In this document: positions 6,429 through 13,191 of the stretch, piece by piece
Numbering within the stretch: position 1 is the stretch's first letter
Layout of the letters: each line of letters begins with the position of its first letter
From: an uncultured Mesorhizobium sp.
GTDB lineage: Bacteria; Pseudomonadota; Alphaproteobacteria; Rhizobiales; Rhizobiaceae
Assembly: GCA_950071955.1 (NCBI GenBank)
Contig: CATMOC010000006.1
Span: forward strand, 1 to 19,194
DNA: 19,194 nt
Direction: 5' to 3'
Translations under genes and position numbers: made by a program
Notes under the pieces: generated by a model
Database searches by the model: none
The model's input: only the letters and a program-made list of their open reading frames with translations
What the model was told of the DNA's origin: nothing

Positions 6429-7678
6429 CCGACCCCATGGCAGCACCCGAACACAAGGCCGGGATGAAGCCGCCGGAGGACGCCAGCGGCGCCTTCGGCG
6501 AATTCATGAACGCCTTCGAGGCTTTCAGGGAAGCCAACGACCAGCGGCTCGCCGAGATCGAGGCGAAGGCGACGTCCGACGTCGTCACCGTCGAGAAGGT
6601 CGACCGCATCAGCCAGGCGCTTGACGCGCAGAAGAAGGCGCTGGACGGCATCCTGCTGCGCCAGGCGCGGCCGGCGCTCGGCCGGCCCGAGGCGCTGACG
6701 GTGAAATCCGAACATGCCTCGGCCTTCGAGGCCTATGTCCGGTCCGGCGACGACCGCATGCTGCGCTCGATGGAGCAGAAGGCGATGTCCTACGGCTCCG
6801 GCCAGGACGGCGGCTACCTCGTTCCGGAGGAACTGGAGACGGAGATCGGCAAGCGGCTCGCCGCGATCTCGCCGATCCGCTCCATCGCCTCGGTGCGGCA
6901 GGTCTCCAGCGCGGTGCTGAAGAAGCCCTTCGCGGTGAGCGGTCCGGCCGTCGGCTGGGTCGGCGAGACGGCGGCGCGTCCCGAGACGGCGAGTTCGACG
7001 CTGGCGGAACTGCAGTTCCCGACGGCGGAACTCTACGCCATGCCGGCGGCGACCGCGTCGCTGCTCGAGGATTCGGCCGTCGATCTCGACCGCTGGATCT
7101 CGGCGGAGATCGAGACCGCCTTCGCCGAACAGGAGGGCACCGCCTTCGTCACCGGCAACGGGACGAACAAGCCCAAGGGCTTCCTCGACTACACGCTCGT
7201 GGCGGAGGCGAGCTGGGAGTGGGCCAAGATCGGCTACATCGCCACCGGCGTGGACGGAGCGTTGCCGGCGGCCGACCCGTCGGACATCCTGATCGACCTC
7301 GTCTACGCGCTGAAATCCGGCTACCGGCAGAATGCCAACTGGGTGATGAACCGCAAGACCCAGGCGGCGATCCGCAAGCTGAAGGACGACGACGGCAACT
7401 ATCTCTGGCAGCCGCCGGCAATGCCCGGCGCGCGCGCCATGCTGATGGGTTTCCCGCTGGTCGAGGCGGAGGACATGCCCGACATCGCCAGCGACGAGAC
7501 GCCGATCGCCTTCGGCGACTTCGCCCGCGGCTATCTGGTCGTCGACCGGACCGGGGTGCGCGTGCTGCGCGATCCCTATTCCGCCAAGCCCTACGTGCTC
7601 TTCTACACGACCAAGCGCGTGGGCGGCGGCGTGCAGGACTTCGACGCCATCAAGCTCCTGAAGTTCGGCGTGAGCTGA
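6425..7678 (+). CDS. HK97-fold major capsid protein
   Basis: This is the main head subunit, 417 residues. The first ~110 residues form the scaffolding-like delta domain with a predicted coiled coil (RLAEIEAKATSDVV to about residue 75). The mature shell domain probably begins near residue 110-120, at the MSYGSGQDGGYLVPEEL segment typical of HK97 capsids. Later hallmarks are LQFPTAELYAMPAATASLLEDS, the FVTGNGTNKPKGFL loop, WVMNRKTQAAIRKLKD and the C-terminal VLRDPYSAKPYVLFYTTKRVGGGVQDF. It overlaps the protease stop by ATGA and is followed by a strong tandem-hairpin terminator. A much longer upstream in-frame extension (to 5567) is chance open frame. It is the counterpart of RcGTA g5. Confidence 0.95.
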   Translation: MTDPMAAPEHKAGMKPPEDASGAFGEFMNAFEAFREANDQRLAEIEAKATSDVVTVEKVDRISQALDAQKKALDGILLRQARPALGRPEALTVKSEHASAFEAYVRSGDDRMLRSMEQKAMSYGSGQDGGYLVPEELETEIGKRLAAISPIRSIASVRQVSSAVLKKPFAVSGPAVGWVGETAARPETASSTLAELQFPTAELYAMPAATASLLEDSAVDLDRWISAEIETAFAEQEGTAFVTGNGTNKPKGFLDYTLVAEASWEWAKIGYIATGVDGALPAADPSDILIDLVYALKSGYRQNANWVMNRKTQAAIRKLKDDDGNYLWQPPAMPGARAMLMGFPLVEAEDMPDIASDETPIAFGDFARGYLVVDRTGVRVLRDPYSAKPYVLFYTTKRVGGGVQDFDAIKLLKFGVS

Positions 7679-7717
7679 TCGCCGAAGAAACTCTGGCGGC
7701 GCCCCTTCCGCCGGAGC

Positions 7718-7779
7718 GCGCGGCGGCAACGCCGCGCAAGGACGGCCCCGGTTTCCTCCCGCCGGGGCCGTTTTCGTTT
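7718..7779 (+). terminator. Tandem hairpins with intrinsic terminator after the capsid gene
   Basis: The first hairpin is GCGCGGCG (7718-7725) / CGCCGCGC (7730-7737) with a GCAA tetraloop. The second is ACGGCCCCGG (7742-7751) / CCGGGGCCGT (7762-7771), a ten-pair perfect stem with a ten-base loop, followed by TTTTCGTTT. Together they look like a Rho-independent terminator or attenuator that lets capsid mRNA be made in excess over the downstream genes. Confidence 0.8.
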
Positions 7780-7809
7780 CCGTAAAACCCCGAGCCGAAG
7801 AAGACACCC

Positions 7810-8382
7810 ATGGCGCTTTTCCGAACCAGCGGGCCCGACGCGGAACCGCTGACGACAACCGAATGCAAGGCTCATCTGCGCGTGAGCCATTCGAGCGACG
7901 ACGACCTCATCGCCGGGCTGATCCGCGCGGCGCGCGAGGAGGTGGAGCGGCACACGGGGCTCGCGCTGATCGACCAGGACTGGCGGCTGGCGCTGGATTG
8001 CTGGCCGCGGAGCGATCCCGTGACGATCCCGCGCCATCCGGTGAAGCAGATTCTCTCGGTGACCACCTACGGGTCGGAGGGCGAAGCCTCGGAGCTCGAC
8101 CCGGCAAGCTACCAGCTGGATCCGCTGTCGCGGCCGGCGCGGCTGCATTTCGAAACCCGGCCGTCGCCCGGCATCGCCATGAACGGCATCGAGATCGATT
8201 TCCGCGCCGGTTTCGGCGAGGCCGGGACGGACGTGCCGGACCTCCTGAAGCGGGCGATGATGCTTCTGGTCGCGCACTGGTACGAGTTCCGCGCCGAATA
8301 TGGCGCCGCAGACCAGCCGGTCTCGCTGCCCGAGGGATACCAGCGCCTGGTCGCGGGGTTCCGGGCGAGGAGGCTGCTGTGA
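7810..8382 (+). CDS. Head-tail connector/adaptor protein (gp6-like)
   Basis: This 190-residue protein matches the phage gp6/phiE125 gp8-like head-tail connector group, which sits under the portal and bridges to the closure protein. Visible hallmarks are LTTTECKAHLRVSHSSDDDLIAGLI with AAREEVERHTGLAL near the N-terminus (residues ~14-56), the AHWYEFRAEYG motif near ~158-168, and the terminal YQRLVAGFRARRLL. The ATG at 7810 opens just after the capsid terminator with only a weak ribosome binding site (gaagaag). The last codons overlap the next start (GTGA). It is the counterpart of RcGTA g6. Confidence 0.87.
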   Translation: MALFRTSGPDAEPLTTTECKAHLRVSHSSDDDLIAGLIRAAREEVERHTGLALIDQDWRLALDCWPRSDPVTIPRHPVKQILSVTTYGSEGEASELDPASYQLDPLSRPARLHFETRPSPGIAMNGIEIDFRAGFGEAGTDVPDLLKRAMMLLVAHWYEFRAEYGAADQPVSLPEGYQRLVAGFRARRLL

Positions 8383-8714
8383 GGAGGCGCGGGATCGACC
8401 CAGGCGCGTTGCGCACGCTGTTCTCCCTCCGGGAGGCGGCGCCGGTGCCCGACGGCGCGGGCGGTCATACGCTGGAGTGGAGCGAAGTCGCAACCGTCTT
8501 CGGCCGGCTCGAGCCGGTTTCGGCGCAAAGCCGATTCGGCGCCGACCAGGCGATCGAGACCGTCTCGCACGACGTGACGATGCGCCGCCGGGACGACGTC
8601 CGGAGCGGCATGCGGCTCGTTTTTGGTGCGCGCGTGCTTACCATCGTGATGGTGCACGACCCCGACGGGACGGGCCGCTATACGCTCTGCCGGACACGTG
8701 AGGAGGGGCAATGA
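8379..8714 (+). CDS. Head closure / head-tail joining protein (SPP1 gp16-like)
   Basis: The 111-residue product begins at GTG 8379, overlapping the adaptor stop, with an AGGAGG-like sequence inside the first codons and GAGGAGG at 8368-8374 upstream. It has the layout of the phage head-tail joining family: a short N-terminal strand (LRTLFSLREAAP), a Trp-containing VFGRLEPVSA segment, then DVTMRRRDDVRSGMRLVFGARVLTIVMVHDPDG, a beta-barrel closing ring around the portal channel. It is the counterpart of RcGTA g7. It ends with an ATGA overlap to a small downstream frame. Longer in-frame starts (from 7863) lie inside the adaptor gene and are not credible. Confidence 0.85.
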   Translation: MRRRGIDPGALRTLFSLREAAPVPDGAGGHTLEWSEVATVFGRLEPVSAQSRFGADQAIETVSHDVTMRRRDDVRSGMRLVFGARVLTIVMVHDPDGTGRYTLCRTREEGQ

Positions 8715-8905
8715 AGATCGCGATGAAGCTGACGCTGGACGGACTGGTGCGAGCGCTGAGGACGCGCGCGCACGATATCGCCGACGGACATGAAATCGGC
8801 CATAGTGCGCGGGTCGCCGGCCCGAATCGCGAGGTTACGAAACGGATGCGACGTCCCCGAAAGGGGCCAGCGACAGGAGGGGGAGATGAGCGCACCCGCG
8901 CTTGA
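8711..8905 (+). CDS. Small basic ORF between head closure and tail terminator
   Basis: This 64-codon frame starts with an ATGA overlap on the head closure gene and runs 20 bases into the tail terminator gene. The first 30 residues, MKIAMKLTLDGLVRALRTRAHDIADG, look like a real amphipathic helix. The C-terminus (RRPRKGPATGGGDERTRA) is low-complexity and basic and may be read-through of spacer. The coupling and the structured N-terminus favour a real small gene. High GC makes chance frames common, so the call is tentative and no function is proposed. Confidence 0.45.
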   Translation: MKIAMKLTLDGLVRALRTRAHDIADGHEIGHSARVAGPNREVTKRMRRPRKGPATGGGDERTRA

Positions 8906-9296
8906 TCTGCAGAAGGCGGTGCTCGCCGCCCTGGCGGACGACGAAGACCTGACATCGGCCCTCGGCGGGTCGCGCATCTACGATCACGTGCCCGCCGACA
9001 CGCCGTTTCCGTACCTGACCTTCGGCAGGACGAGCGTCTTCGACTGGAGCACGTCGACCGAGGCCGGCTTCGAGCAGCTTCTTACCCTGCATGCGTGGTC
9101 GAAGGCGCAGGGCAAGACCGAGGCGCTTGAGATCATGGACCTGGTTGCCGCGCGCCTGAACGACCAGCCGCTTACCCTCGAGAGCCACAGGCTGGTGTCG
9201 ATCCGGCAGGAATTTTCGGAAGTGCGCTACGATGAAGACCTCGCCGTCTATCACGGGCTCCTGCGCTTCCGGGTGCTGATCGAGGAAAACGCGTAG
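8886..9296 (+). CDS. Tail terminator / tail completion protein (DUF3168)
   Basis: The ATG at 8886 is preceded by AGGAGGGGGAG. The 136-residue product shows the DUF3168 pattern: an N-terminal helix (LDLQKAVLAALADDEDLTSALGGSRIYDHVP), then DTPFPYLTFGRT, FEQLLTLHAWSKAQGKTEALEIMDLVAARL, and a final strand pair with YHGLLRFRVLIEE. In GTAs and siphophages this ring caps the tail tube and joins it to the head. It is the counterpart of RcGTA g8. It is followed by the long palindromic element that separates head genes from tail genes. Confidence 0.88.
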   Translation: MSAPALDLQKAVLAALADDEDLTSALGGSRIYDHVPADTPFPYLTFGRTSVFDWSTSTEAGFEQLLTLHAWSKAQGKTEALEIMDLVAARLNDQPLTLESHRLVSIRQEFSEVRYDEDLAVYHGLLRFRVLIEENA

Positions 9297-9351
9297 GCGC
9301 ACGGCGGCTCTTCGAGCGCAAATCTCTTTCGTGGATCCCGAGGTGTCGGCC

Positions 9352-9535
9352 AAGCACCCCCTCACCGTCTTGGGCTTCGCCCGATCCACCTCTCCCCCTG
9401 CCCGGGGGAGAGGAAACGCAGCTTCGGCTTCGCGCCAATACTATGGTGCACGAGCGAGATCGGCCGGGCTGTCCTTTCCTCCCCACCGGGCAGGGGGAGA
9501 GGTGGCTTGCGAAGCAAGTCGGTGAGGGGGTGCTT
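9352..9535. repeat. Nested palindromic intergenic element (RIME/MITE-like)
   Basis: The outer ends form a perfect 16-bp inverted repeat: AAGCACCCCCTCACCG (9352-9367) and CGGTGAGGGGGTGCTT (9520-9535). Inside lies a second, perfect 20-bp inverted repeat: CCACCTCTCCCCCTGCCCGG (9386-9405) and its complement (9486-9505). Each half also carries its own small hairpin: GGGC-TTC-GCCC (9372-9382) on the left and CTTGC-GAA-GCAAG (9506-9518) on the right. The left half can fold alone (9389-9398 with 9404-9413). The layout suits non-coding palindromic repeats dispersed in rhizobial genomes. The flanking stretches 9297-9351 and 9536-9585 hold nothing I recognise. Confidence 0.85.
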
Positions 9536-9599
9536 CCTCCAGGCTGCCGGCTGGCGGCTATTCCCATTTACGATCAATCTTTGACAAAGGAGTTCGCGC

Positions 9600-10013
9600 A
9601 TGAGCGCGCAGAAGGGCAAGGACCTGCTGTTGAAGCTGGACAGCGGCGGCGGCAGCTTCGTCACCGTGGCGGGGCTGCGATCGAAGCGGCTTTCCTTCAA
9701 CAGCGAGACCGTCGACATCACCGATTCCGATTCGGCGGGACGCTGGCGCGAACTGCTGGCCGGGAGCGGCGTGCAGCGGGCGAGCATCAGCGGCGCCGGC
9801 ATCTTCAAGGATGCCCAGTCTGACGCCGATATCCGCTCGCGCTTCTTCGCCGGCACGATTTCGGACTGGCAGTTCGCCGTGCCGGACTTCGGGACGGTGG
9901 AGGGGCCGTTCCAGATCACGGCGCTCGAACTCTCCGGTTCGCATGACGGCGAGGTGACGTTCGACATCGCGCTGGAATCGGCGGGCGCCGTTAGCTTCGC
10001 GGCCGCCGCATGA
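9600..10013 (+). CDS. Phage/GTA major tail tube protein (TP901-1 family)
   Basis: The product polymerises into the tail tube. AAAGGAG at 9586-9592 gives a strong ribosome binding site seven bases before the ATG. The 137 residues follow the TP901-1 major tail pattern: KGKDLLLKLDSGGGSFVTVAGLRSKRLSFNSETVDITDSDSAGRWRELL, then VQRASISGAGIFKD, with a beta-rich remainder ending in TFDIALESAGAVSF. This is the normal length for GTA major tail proteins (RcGTA g9). It starts after the palindromic element, which may give it a separate mRNA boundary, and ends with an ATGA overlap to the next gene. Confidence 0.92.
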   Translation: MSAQKGKDLLLKLDSGGGSFVTVAGLRSKRLSFNSETVDITDSDSAGRWRELLAGSGVQRASISGAGIFKDAQSDADIRSRFFAGTISDWQFAVPDFGTVEGPFQITALELSGSHDGEVTFDIALESAGAVSFAAAA

Positions 10014-10354
10014 ACGCGAATGCGAGACGCGGCGAGATCGTCGCCGAACTCTCGGGCAAGCGTCACCGGCTGTGCCTGACGCTGGGCGCGCTCGCGGAGC
10101 TCGAATCGGCCTTCGCGGTCGACGATCTGTCGGCGCTGGTCGCGCGGTTCTCCTCCGGAAAGCTTTCGGCGCGCGACATGGCCCGCGTCATCGGCGCAGG
10201 TCTCCGAGGCGCGGGGGCCGCGATCTCGGACGAGGAGGTCATGGCGCTGGAGACGCCGGGCGGGGCGGCCGGCTACGCGCGCATCGTCGCCGGGCTTCTG
10301 ACCGCAACCTTCGGAGCAACCGGCAGCGGGACGGAGACTTCCGAAAACCCTTGA
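10010..10354 (+). CDS. GTA tail assembly chaperone-type protein (g10 position)
   Basis: This 114-residue protein starts with an ATGA overlap on the major tail gene. It shows the GTA/TAC pattern: RRGEIVAELSGKRHRLCLTLGALAELESAF (residues ~6-36), then a helical domain with SGKLSARDMARVIGAGLRGAG. Tail assembly chaperones bind the tape measure while the tube polymerises. It corresponds to RcGTA g10. The stop overlaps the next start as TTGA. The overlap with a second small chaperone-type gene recalls the G/G-T pair of lambda, although here the two are separate, coupled genes. Confidence 0.85.
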   Translation: MNANARRGEIVAELSGKRHRLCLTLGALAELESAFAVDDLSALVARFSSGKLSARDMARVIGAGLRGAGAAISDEEVMALETPGGAAGYARIVAGLLTATFGATGSGTETSENP

Positions 10355-10584
10355 GTGCCGCATCCGGCCCGACCGCGCCGGCCGCGTTCCCCTGGGACGC
10401 GGTGATGGCGCTCGGCCTGGGTTCGATGCGGCTCCACCCTGAAGCATTCTGGGCGATGACGCCGCGCGAGTTCGCCTTTGCGGCGGGGCTGGCCGGCATG
10501 GCCTCGCCGTATCCGGATCGCGCGAGCCTGGCCGAACTGATGCGGCGCTATCCCGACGGCGGGAAGAGCCCGGCGCGGGCCTAG
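10351..10584 (+). CDS. Second small tail assembly chaperone-type protein (g10.1 position)
   Basis: The frame is entered at TTG 10351, overlapping the preceding stop; the first in-frame ATG is 10405. The 77-residue product contains FPWDAVMALGLGSMRLHPEAFWAMTPREFAFAAG, which matches the small Phage_TAC-type proteins at the RcGTA g10.1 position (pattern: FPW-x-GLG-x-LRL-x-FW-x-MTPRE). It ends near the tape measure gene. The TTG start is inferred from coupling and from the conserved region beginning only 12 residues in. Confidence 0.8.
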   Translation: MSAASGPTAPAAFPWDAVMALGLGSMRLHPEAFWAMTPREFAFAAGLAGMASPYPDRASLAELMRRYPDGGKSPARA

Positions 10585-10609
10585 CGCGGATCGTAGTGGA
10601 GAGAGAACG

Positions 10610-11185
10610 ATGGACGAGCCGCAGCAGGTGAGTTTCGAATTCGATACGGGCGGAATGGAAAAGGCGCTCGCCAACCTCGGCGAACTCGCCGACGATTTCG
10701 GACGGCAGATGACCCGCGCATTCGCGAGCGCGGTGATCCACGGCCGCTCGTTCGAGGACGTATTGCGCCGGCTGGGGCTGAGCCTCGCCGGATTGGCGTT
10801 GCAGCAGGGTCTCCAGCCGCTGCAGCAGCTTGCCGGGTCGTGGACCTCCGGCCTGTTCCAACTGCTGCGCGGCATCCTGCAGTTCGAGAAGGGCGGCGTG
10901 CCGGGCAGCGTCGTTCCCTTCGCGGAAGGAGGCGTGGTGTCGAGCCCGACCTTCTTTCCAGCGGGGCGAAACATCGGCCTGATGGGCGAGGCGGGCGCGG
11001 AGGCGATCATGCCGCTGGCGCGCGGACCCGACGGGCGGCTGGGCGTCAGCGCTTCCGGCGCCGCCGCTCCCGTCAGCGTCGTCTTCAACGTCACAACCCC
11101 CGACGCCGCCTCCTTCCGCAAGTCGGAAGCGCAGGTCACCGGCATGATCGCCCGCGCCGCGGCGCGTGGCGCAAGAACCCTGTGA
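10610..11185 (+). CDS. Short tape measure protein (g11 position)
   Basis: The product sets tail length. At 191 residues it is far shorter than siphophage tape measures, as expected for the short tails of GTAs. The N-terminal half is helical (FDTGGMEKALANLGELADDFGRQMTRAFASAVIHGRSFEDVLRRLGLSLAGLALQQGLQPL). The C-terminal part has the tape-measure signature GGVPGSVVPFAEGGVVSSPTFFP, then GRNIGLMGEAGAEAIMPLARGPDGRLGV (residues ~100-150). A ribosome binding site (GGAGAGAG) precedes the ATG. A spacer of seven bases leads to the distal tail gene. Confidence 0.88.
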   Translation: MDEPQQVSFEFDTGGMEKALANLGELADDFGRQMTRAFASAVIHGRSFEDVLRRLGLSLAGLALQQGLQPLQQLAGSWTSGLFQLLRGILQFEKGGVPGSVVPFAEGGVVSSPTFFPAGRNIGLMGEAGAEAIMPLARGPDGRLGVSASGAAAPVSVVFNVTTPDAASFRKSEAQVTGMIARAAARGARTL

Positions 11186-11192
11186 GGGAGAC

Positions 11193-11843
11193 ATGACCGA
11201 CCTGCAGTCATTCCATGAGGTTCGATTTCCCGTGGCGGTGTCCTTCGGCGCGACGGGCGGACCGGTGCGCCGCAACGAGATCGTGCTCCTGACCTCGGGC
11301 CACGAGCGGCGCAACGCGCGTTTCGCCGATTCCCGCCGCACCTACGACGCCGGCACCGGGCTGCGCTCGCTGGAGGACGCGTACGAGGTGCTCGATTTCT
11401 TCGAGGCACGGCGCGGATCCCTGCACGGGTTCCGCTTCCGCGATCCGTTCGACATGAAATCCTGCCGGCCCGACCTCGCCCCGCAGCCGGACGACCAGGG
11501 GATCGGGACCGGCGACGGCGCGATGGAAGAATTCCAGCTGACCAAGGCATATGGCTCGGGCGCGGACGCCTATGCACGGCAGATCGCAAAGCCGGTCGAG
11601 GGAACCGTGCGCGTTGCGGTGGACGGGACGGAATTGGAGGAGGGGACCGGGTTCTCGGTCGATCCGACCAGCGGCATGGTGACGTTTCTGGCCGGGCACA
11701 TACCGGCGGCGGATGCCGTGGTGACGGCCGGTTTCGAGTTCGACGTGCCGGTGCGCTTCGACACGGACCAGCTGAGCCTGAGCCTCGCCGGTTTCCGGGC
11801 GGGACAGATCCCGACAATCCCGCTGACGGAGATCCGGCCATGA
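11193..11843 (+). CDS. Distal tail protein (DUF2460, g12 position)
   Basis: GGGAG precedes the ATG at 11193; the upstream in-frame start at 11166 would overlap the tape measure gene and is not preferred. The 216 residues match the DUF2460 / TIGR02217 group: FHEVRFPVAVSFGATGGPVRRNEIV, HERRNARFADSRRTYDAGTGLRSLEDAYEVLDFFEARRG, then LHGFRFRDPFD and the C-terminal PVRFDTDQLSLSL. In RcGTA this protein forms the ring at the tail tip that attaches the hub. The stop overlaps the hub gene start by ATGA. Confidence 0.9.
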   Translation: MTDLQSFHEVRFPVAVSFGATGGPVRRNEIVLLTSGHERRNARFADSRRTYDAGTGLRSLEDAYEVLDFFEARRGSLHGFRFRDPFDMKSCRPDLAPQPDDQGIGTGDGAMEEFQLTKAYGSGADAYARQIAKPVEGTVRVAVDGTELEEGTGFSVDPTSGMVTFLAGHIPAADAVVTAGFEFDVPVRFDTDQLSLSLAGFRAGQIPTIPLTEIRP

Positions 11844-12730
11844 GCGGCTTTCCCGAGGCGTTCCTGGCGCATCTGGGTAACGGGGCGACGACCGTCTGCC
11901 ATTGCTGGCGCCTGACGCGCAAGGACGGCGACGTCATCGGCTTCACCGACCATGACCGTCCGGTCGCGGCCGACGGGACCGCGTTCCTGCCGCAGACCGG
12001 ATTCACGGCGAGCGAGGCGCGCGACACGCTGGGGCTCGCCTCGGACGCGGTGGACGTGGAGGGGGCGATTTCGTCCGACGTGCTGCGCAGCGAGGACATC
12101 GCGTTCGGCCGGTATGACGGCGCGCGCGTGGAGACGCTGCTGGTCAACTGGCGCGAGCCGGATCAGTTCGCGATCATCCGCACCGGGCGGATCGGCAGGA
12201 TCAGGCTCGAGGACGGCCGCTTCATCGCCGAACTGGAAAGCCCCAAGCTCGACCTCGACAAGCCGCGCGGGCGCTACTTCAGGCGCGGCTGCGACGCGGA
12301 ACTCGGCGACGCGCGCTGCGGGGTGGACCTTTCGGCAGGGGGATTCAACGGATCGGGGACCGTCTCGGCCAAGGTCACGGAAGACACGATCCGGGTGAGC
12401 GGCCTGGGCAGCTTCGAAGCCGGCTGGTTCTCGCATGGCCTCCTGGCCTGCACGACGGGCGTTTCGGCGGGCATCATTTTTCGCATCATCGTTCACCGGC
12501 TGGCCGGTGGCGAAGCGGAGCTGACCTTGTGGTGCGACACCGCGCCGGCGCCGGCGGCCGGCGACGCGTTCACCGTGAAGGCGGGCTGCGACAAGGCGTT
12601 CTCCACCTGCAAGGCGAAGTTCGCCAACGACCTCAACTTCCAGGGCTTCCCACACCTGCCCGGCAACGACGCGGCCTACGGGTACGCGACCGAGGAGCAG
12701 ATCTTCGACGGAAGCCCGCTGGTTCCCTGA
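11840..12730 (+). CDS. Tail hub protein with likely Fe-S cysteines (DUF2163, g13 position)
   Basis: The 296-residue product matches the DUF2163 / phage BR0599 group: FLAHLGNGATTVCHCWRLTRKDG and GFTDHDRPV near the N-terminus, then EGAISSDVLRSEDIAFGRYDGARVE. The C-terminal domain has four cysteines in two pairs, Cys151/Cys160 (GCDAELGDARC) and Cys250/Cys257 (GCDKAFSTC), followed by NFQGFPHLPGND. This is the arrangement of lambda gpL-type hub proteins, which bind an iron-sulphur cluster. It lies between the distal tail and peptidase genes. Cluster binding is inferred from the cysteine pattern. Confidence 0.9.
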   Translation: MSGFPEAFLAHLGNGATTVCHCWRLTRKDGDVIGFTDHDRPVAADGTAFLPQTGFTASEARDTLGLASDAVDVEGAISSDVLRSEDIAFGRYDGARVETLLVNWREPDQFAIIRTGRIGRIRLEDGRFIAELESPKLDLDKPRGRYFRRGCDAELGDARCGVDLSAGGFNGSGTVSAKVTEDTIRVSGLGSFEAGWFSHGLLACTTGVSAGIIFRIIVHRLAGGEAELTLWCDTAPAPAAGDAFTVKAGCDKAFSTCKAKFANDLNFQGFPHLPGNDAAYGYATEEQIFDGSPLVP

Positions 12731-12741
12731 GGAGCATGACG

Positions 12742-13185
12742 ATGACGTCCCCGATCAACAAGCGGATCGTCGCCGAGGCGACGGACTGGCTCGGCACGCC
12801 TTTCCGGCATCAGGGCTCGCGAAAAGGTGTCGGTTGCGATTGCCTGGGGCTGGTACGGGGTGTCTGGCGCGCGGTCTACGGCTGCGAGCCGGAACTGCCC
12901 GGGGCCTATGCGATGGACTGGAACGAGACCGCCGCGGGCGATCCGCTGATCGAGGCGGCGCGGCGCCATTGCGCGGAGAAGCCGGCGACCGACATGCGGC
13001 CCGGCGACTTGCTGCTCTTTCGGTGGAAACCGCGATACGCGGCCAAGCACGCCGGCATCCTCGTCTCGGCGGACCGCTTCATCCACGCCTATGACGGCAA
13101 TTCCGTCGTGGTGTCGCCGCTGGTGCGGCAATGGCGCGCGCGCATCGCGGGCGTCTTCGAATTTCCTGAAACCTTGCAGGGCTGA
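12742..13185 (+). CDS. NlpC/P60 cell-wall peptidase of the tail tip (g14 position)
   Basis: GAGGAG at 12729-12734 is seven bases from ATG 12742, preferred over ATG 12736. The 147 residues match the phage NlpC/P60 family, which cuts peptidoglycan peptides during DNA entry. The catalytic cysteine is Cys34 in VGCDCLGLVRGVW. The catalytic histidine is probably His103 in AKHAGIL, with His115 in FIHAYDG also conserved. A WLGTPFRHQG segment precedes the active site, as usual. It stands between hub and host-contact genes, as in RcGTA and in lambda's K gene position. Confidence 0.92.
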   Translation: MTSPINKRIVAEATDWLGTPFRHQGSRKGVGCDCLGLVRGVWRAVYGCEPELPGAYAMDWNETAAGDPLIEAARRHCAEKPATDMRPGDLLLFRWKPRYAAKHAGILVSADRFIHAYDGNSVVVSPLVRQWRARIAGVFEFPETLQG

Positions 13186-13191
13186 CCGGAC

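Noticed and set aside
5936..7858. 640-codon open frame on the minus strand opposite protease and capsid
   Set aside because: It is a shadow of the high-GC capsid and protease codon pattern. It has no ribosome binding site, its Arg/His/Gly-rich composition matches no family, and both sense-strand genes are unmistakable.
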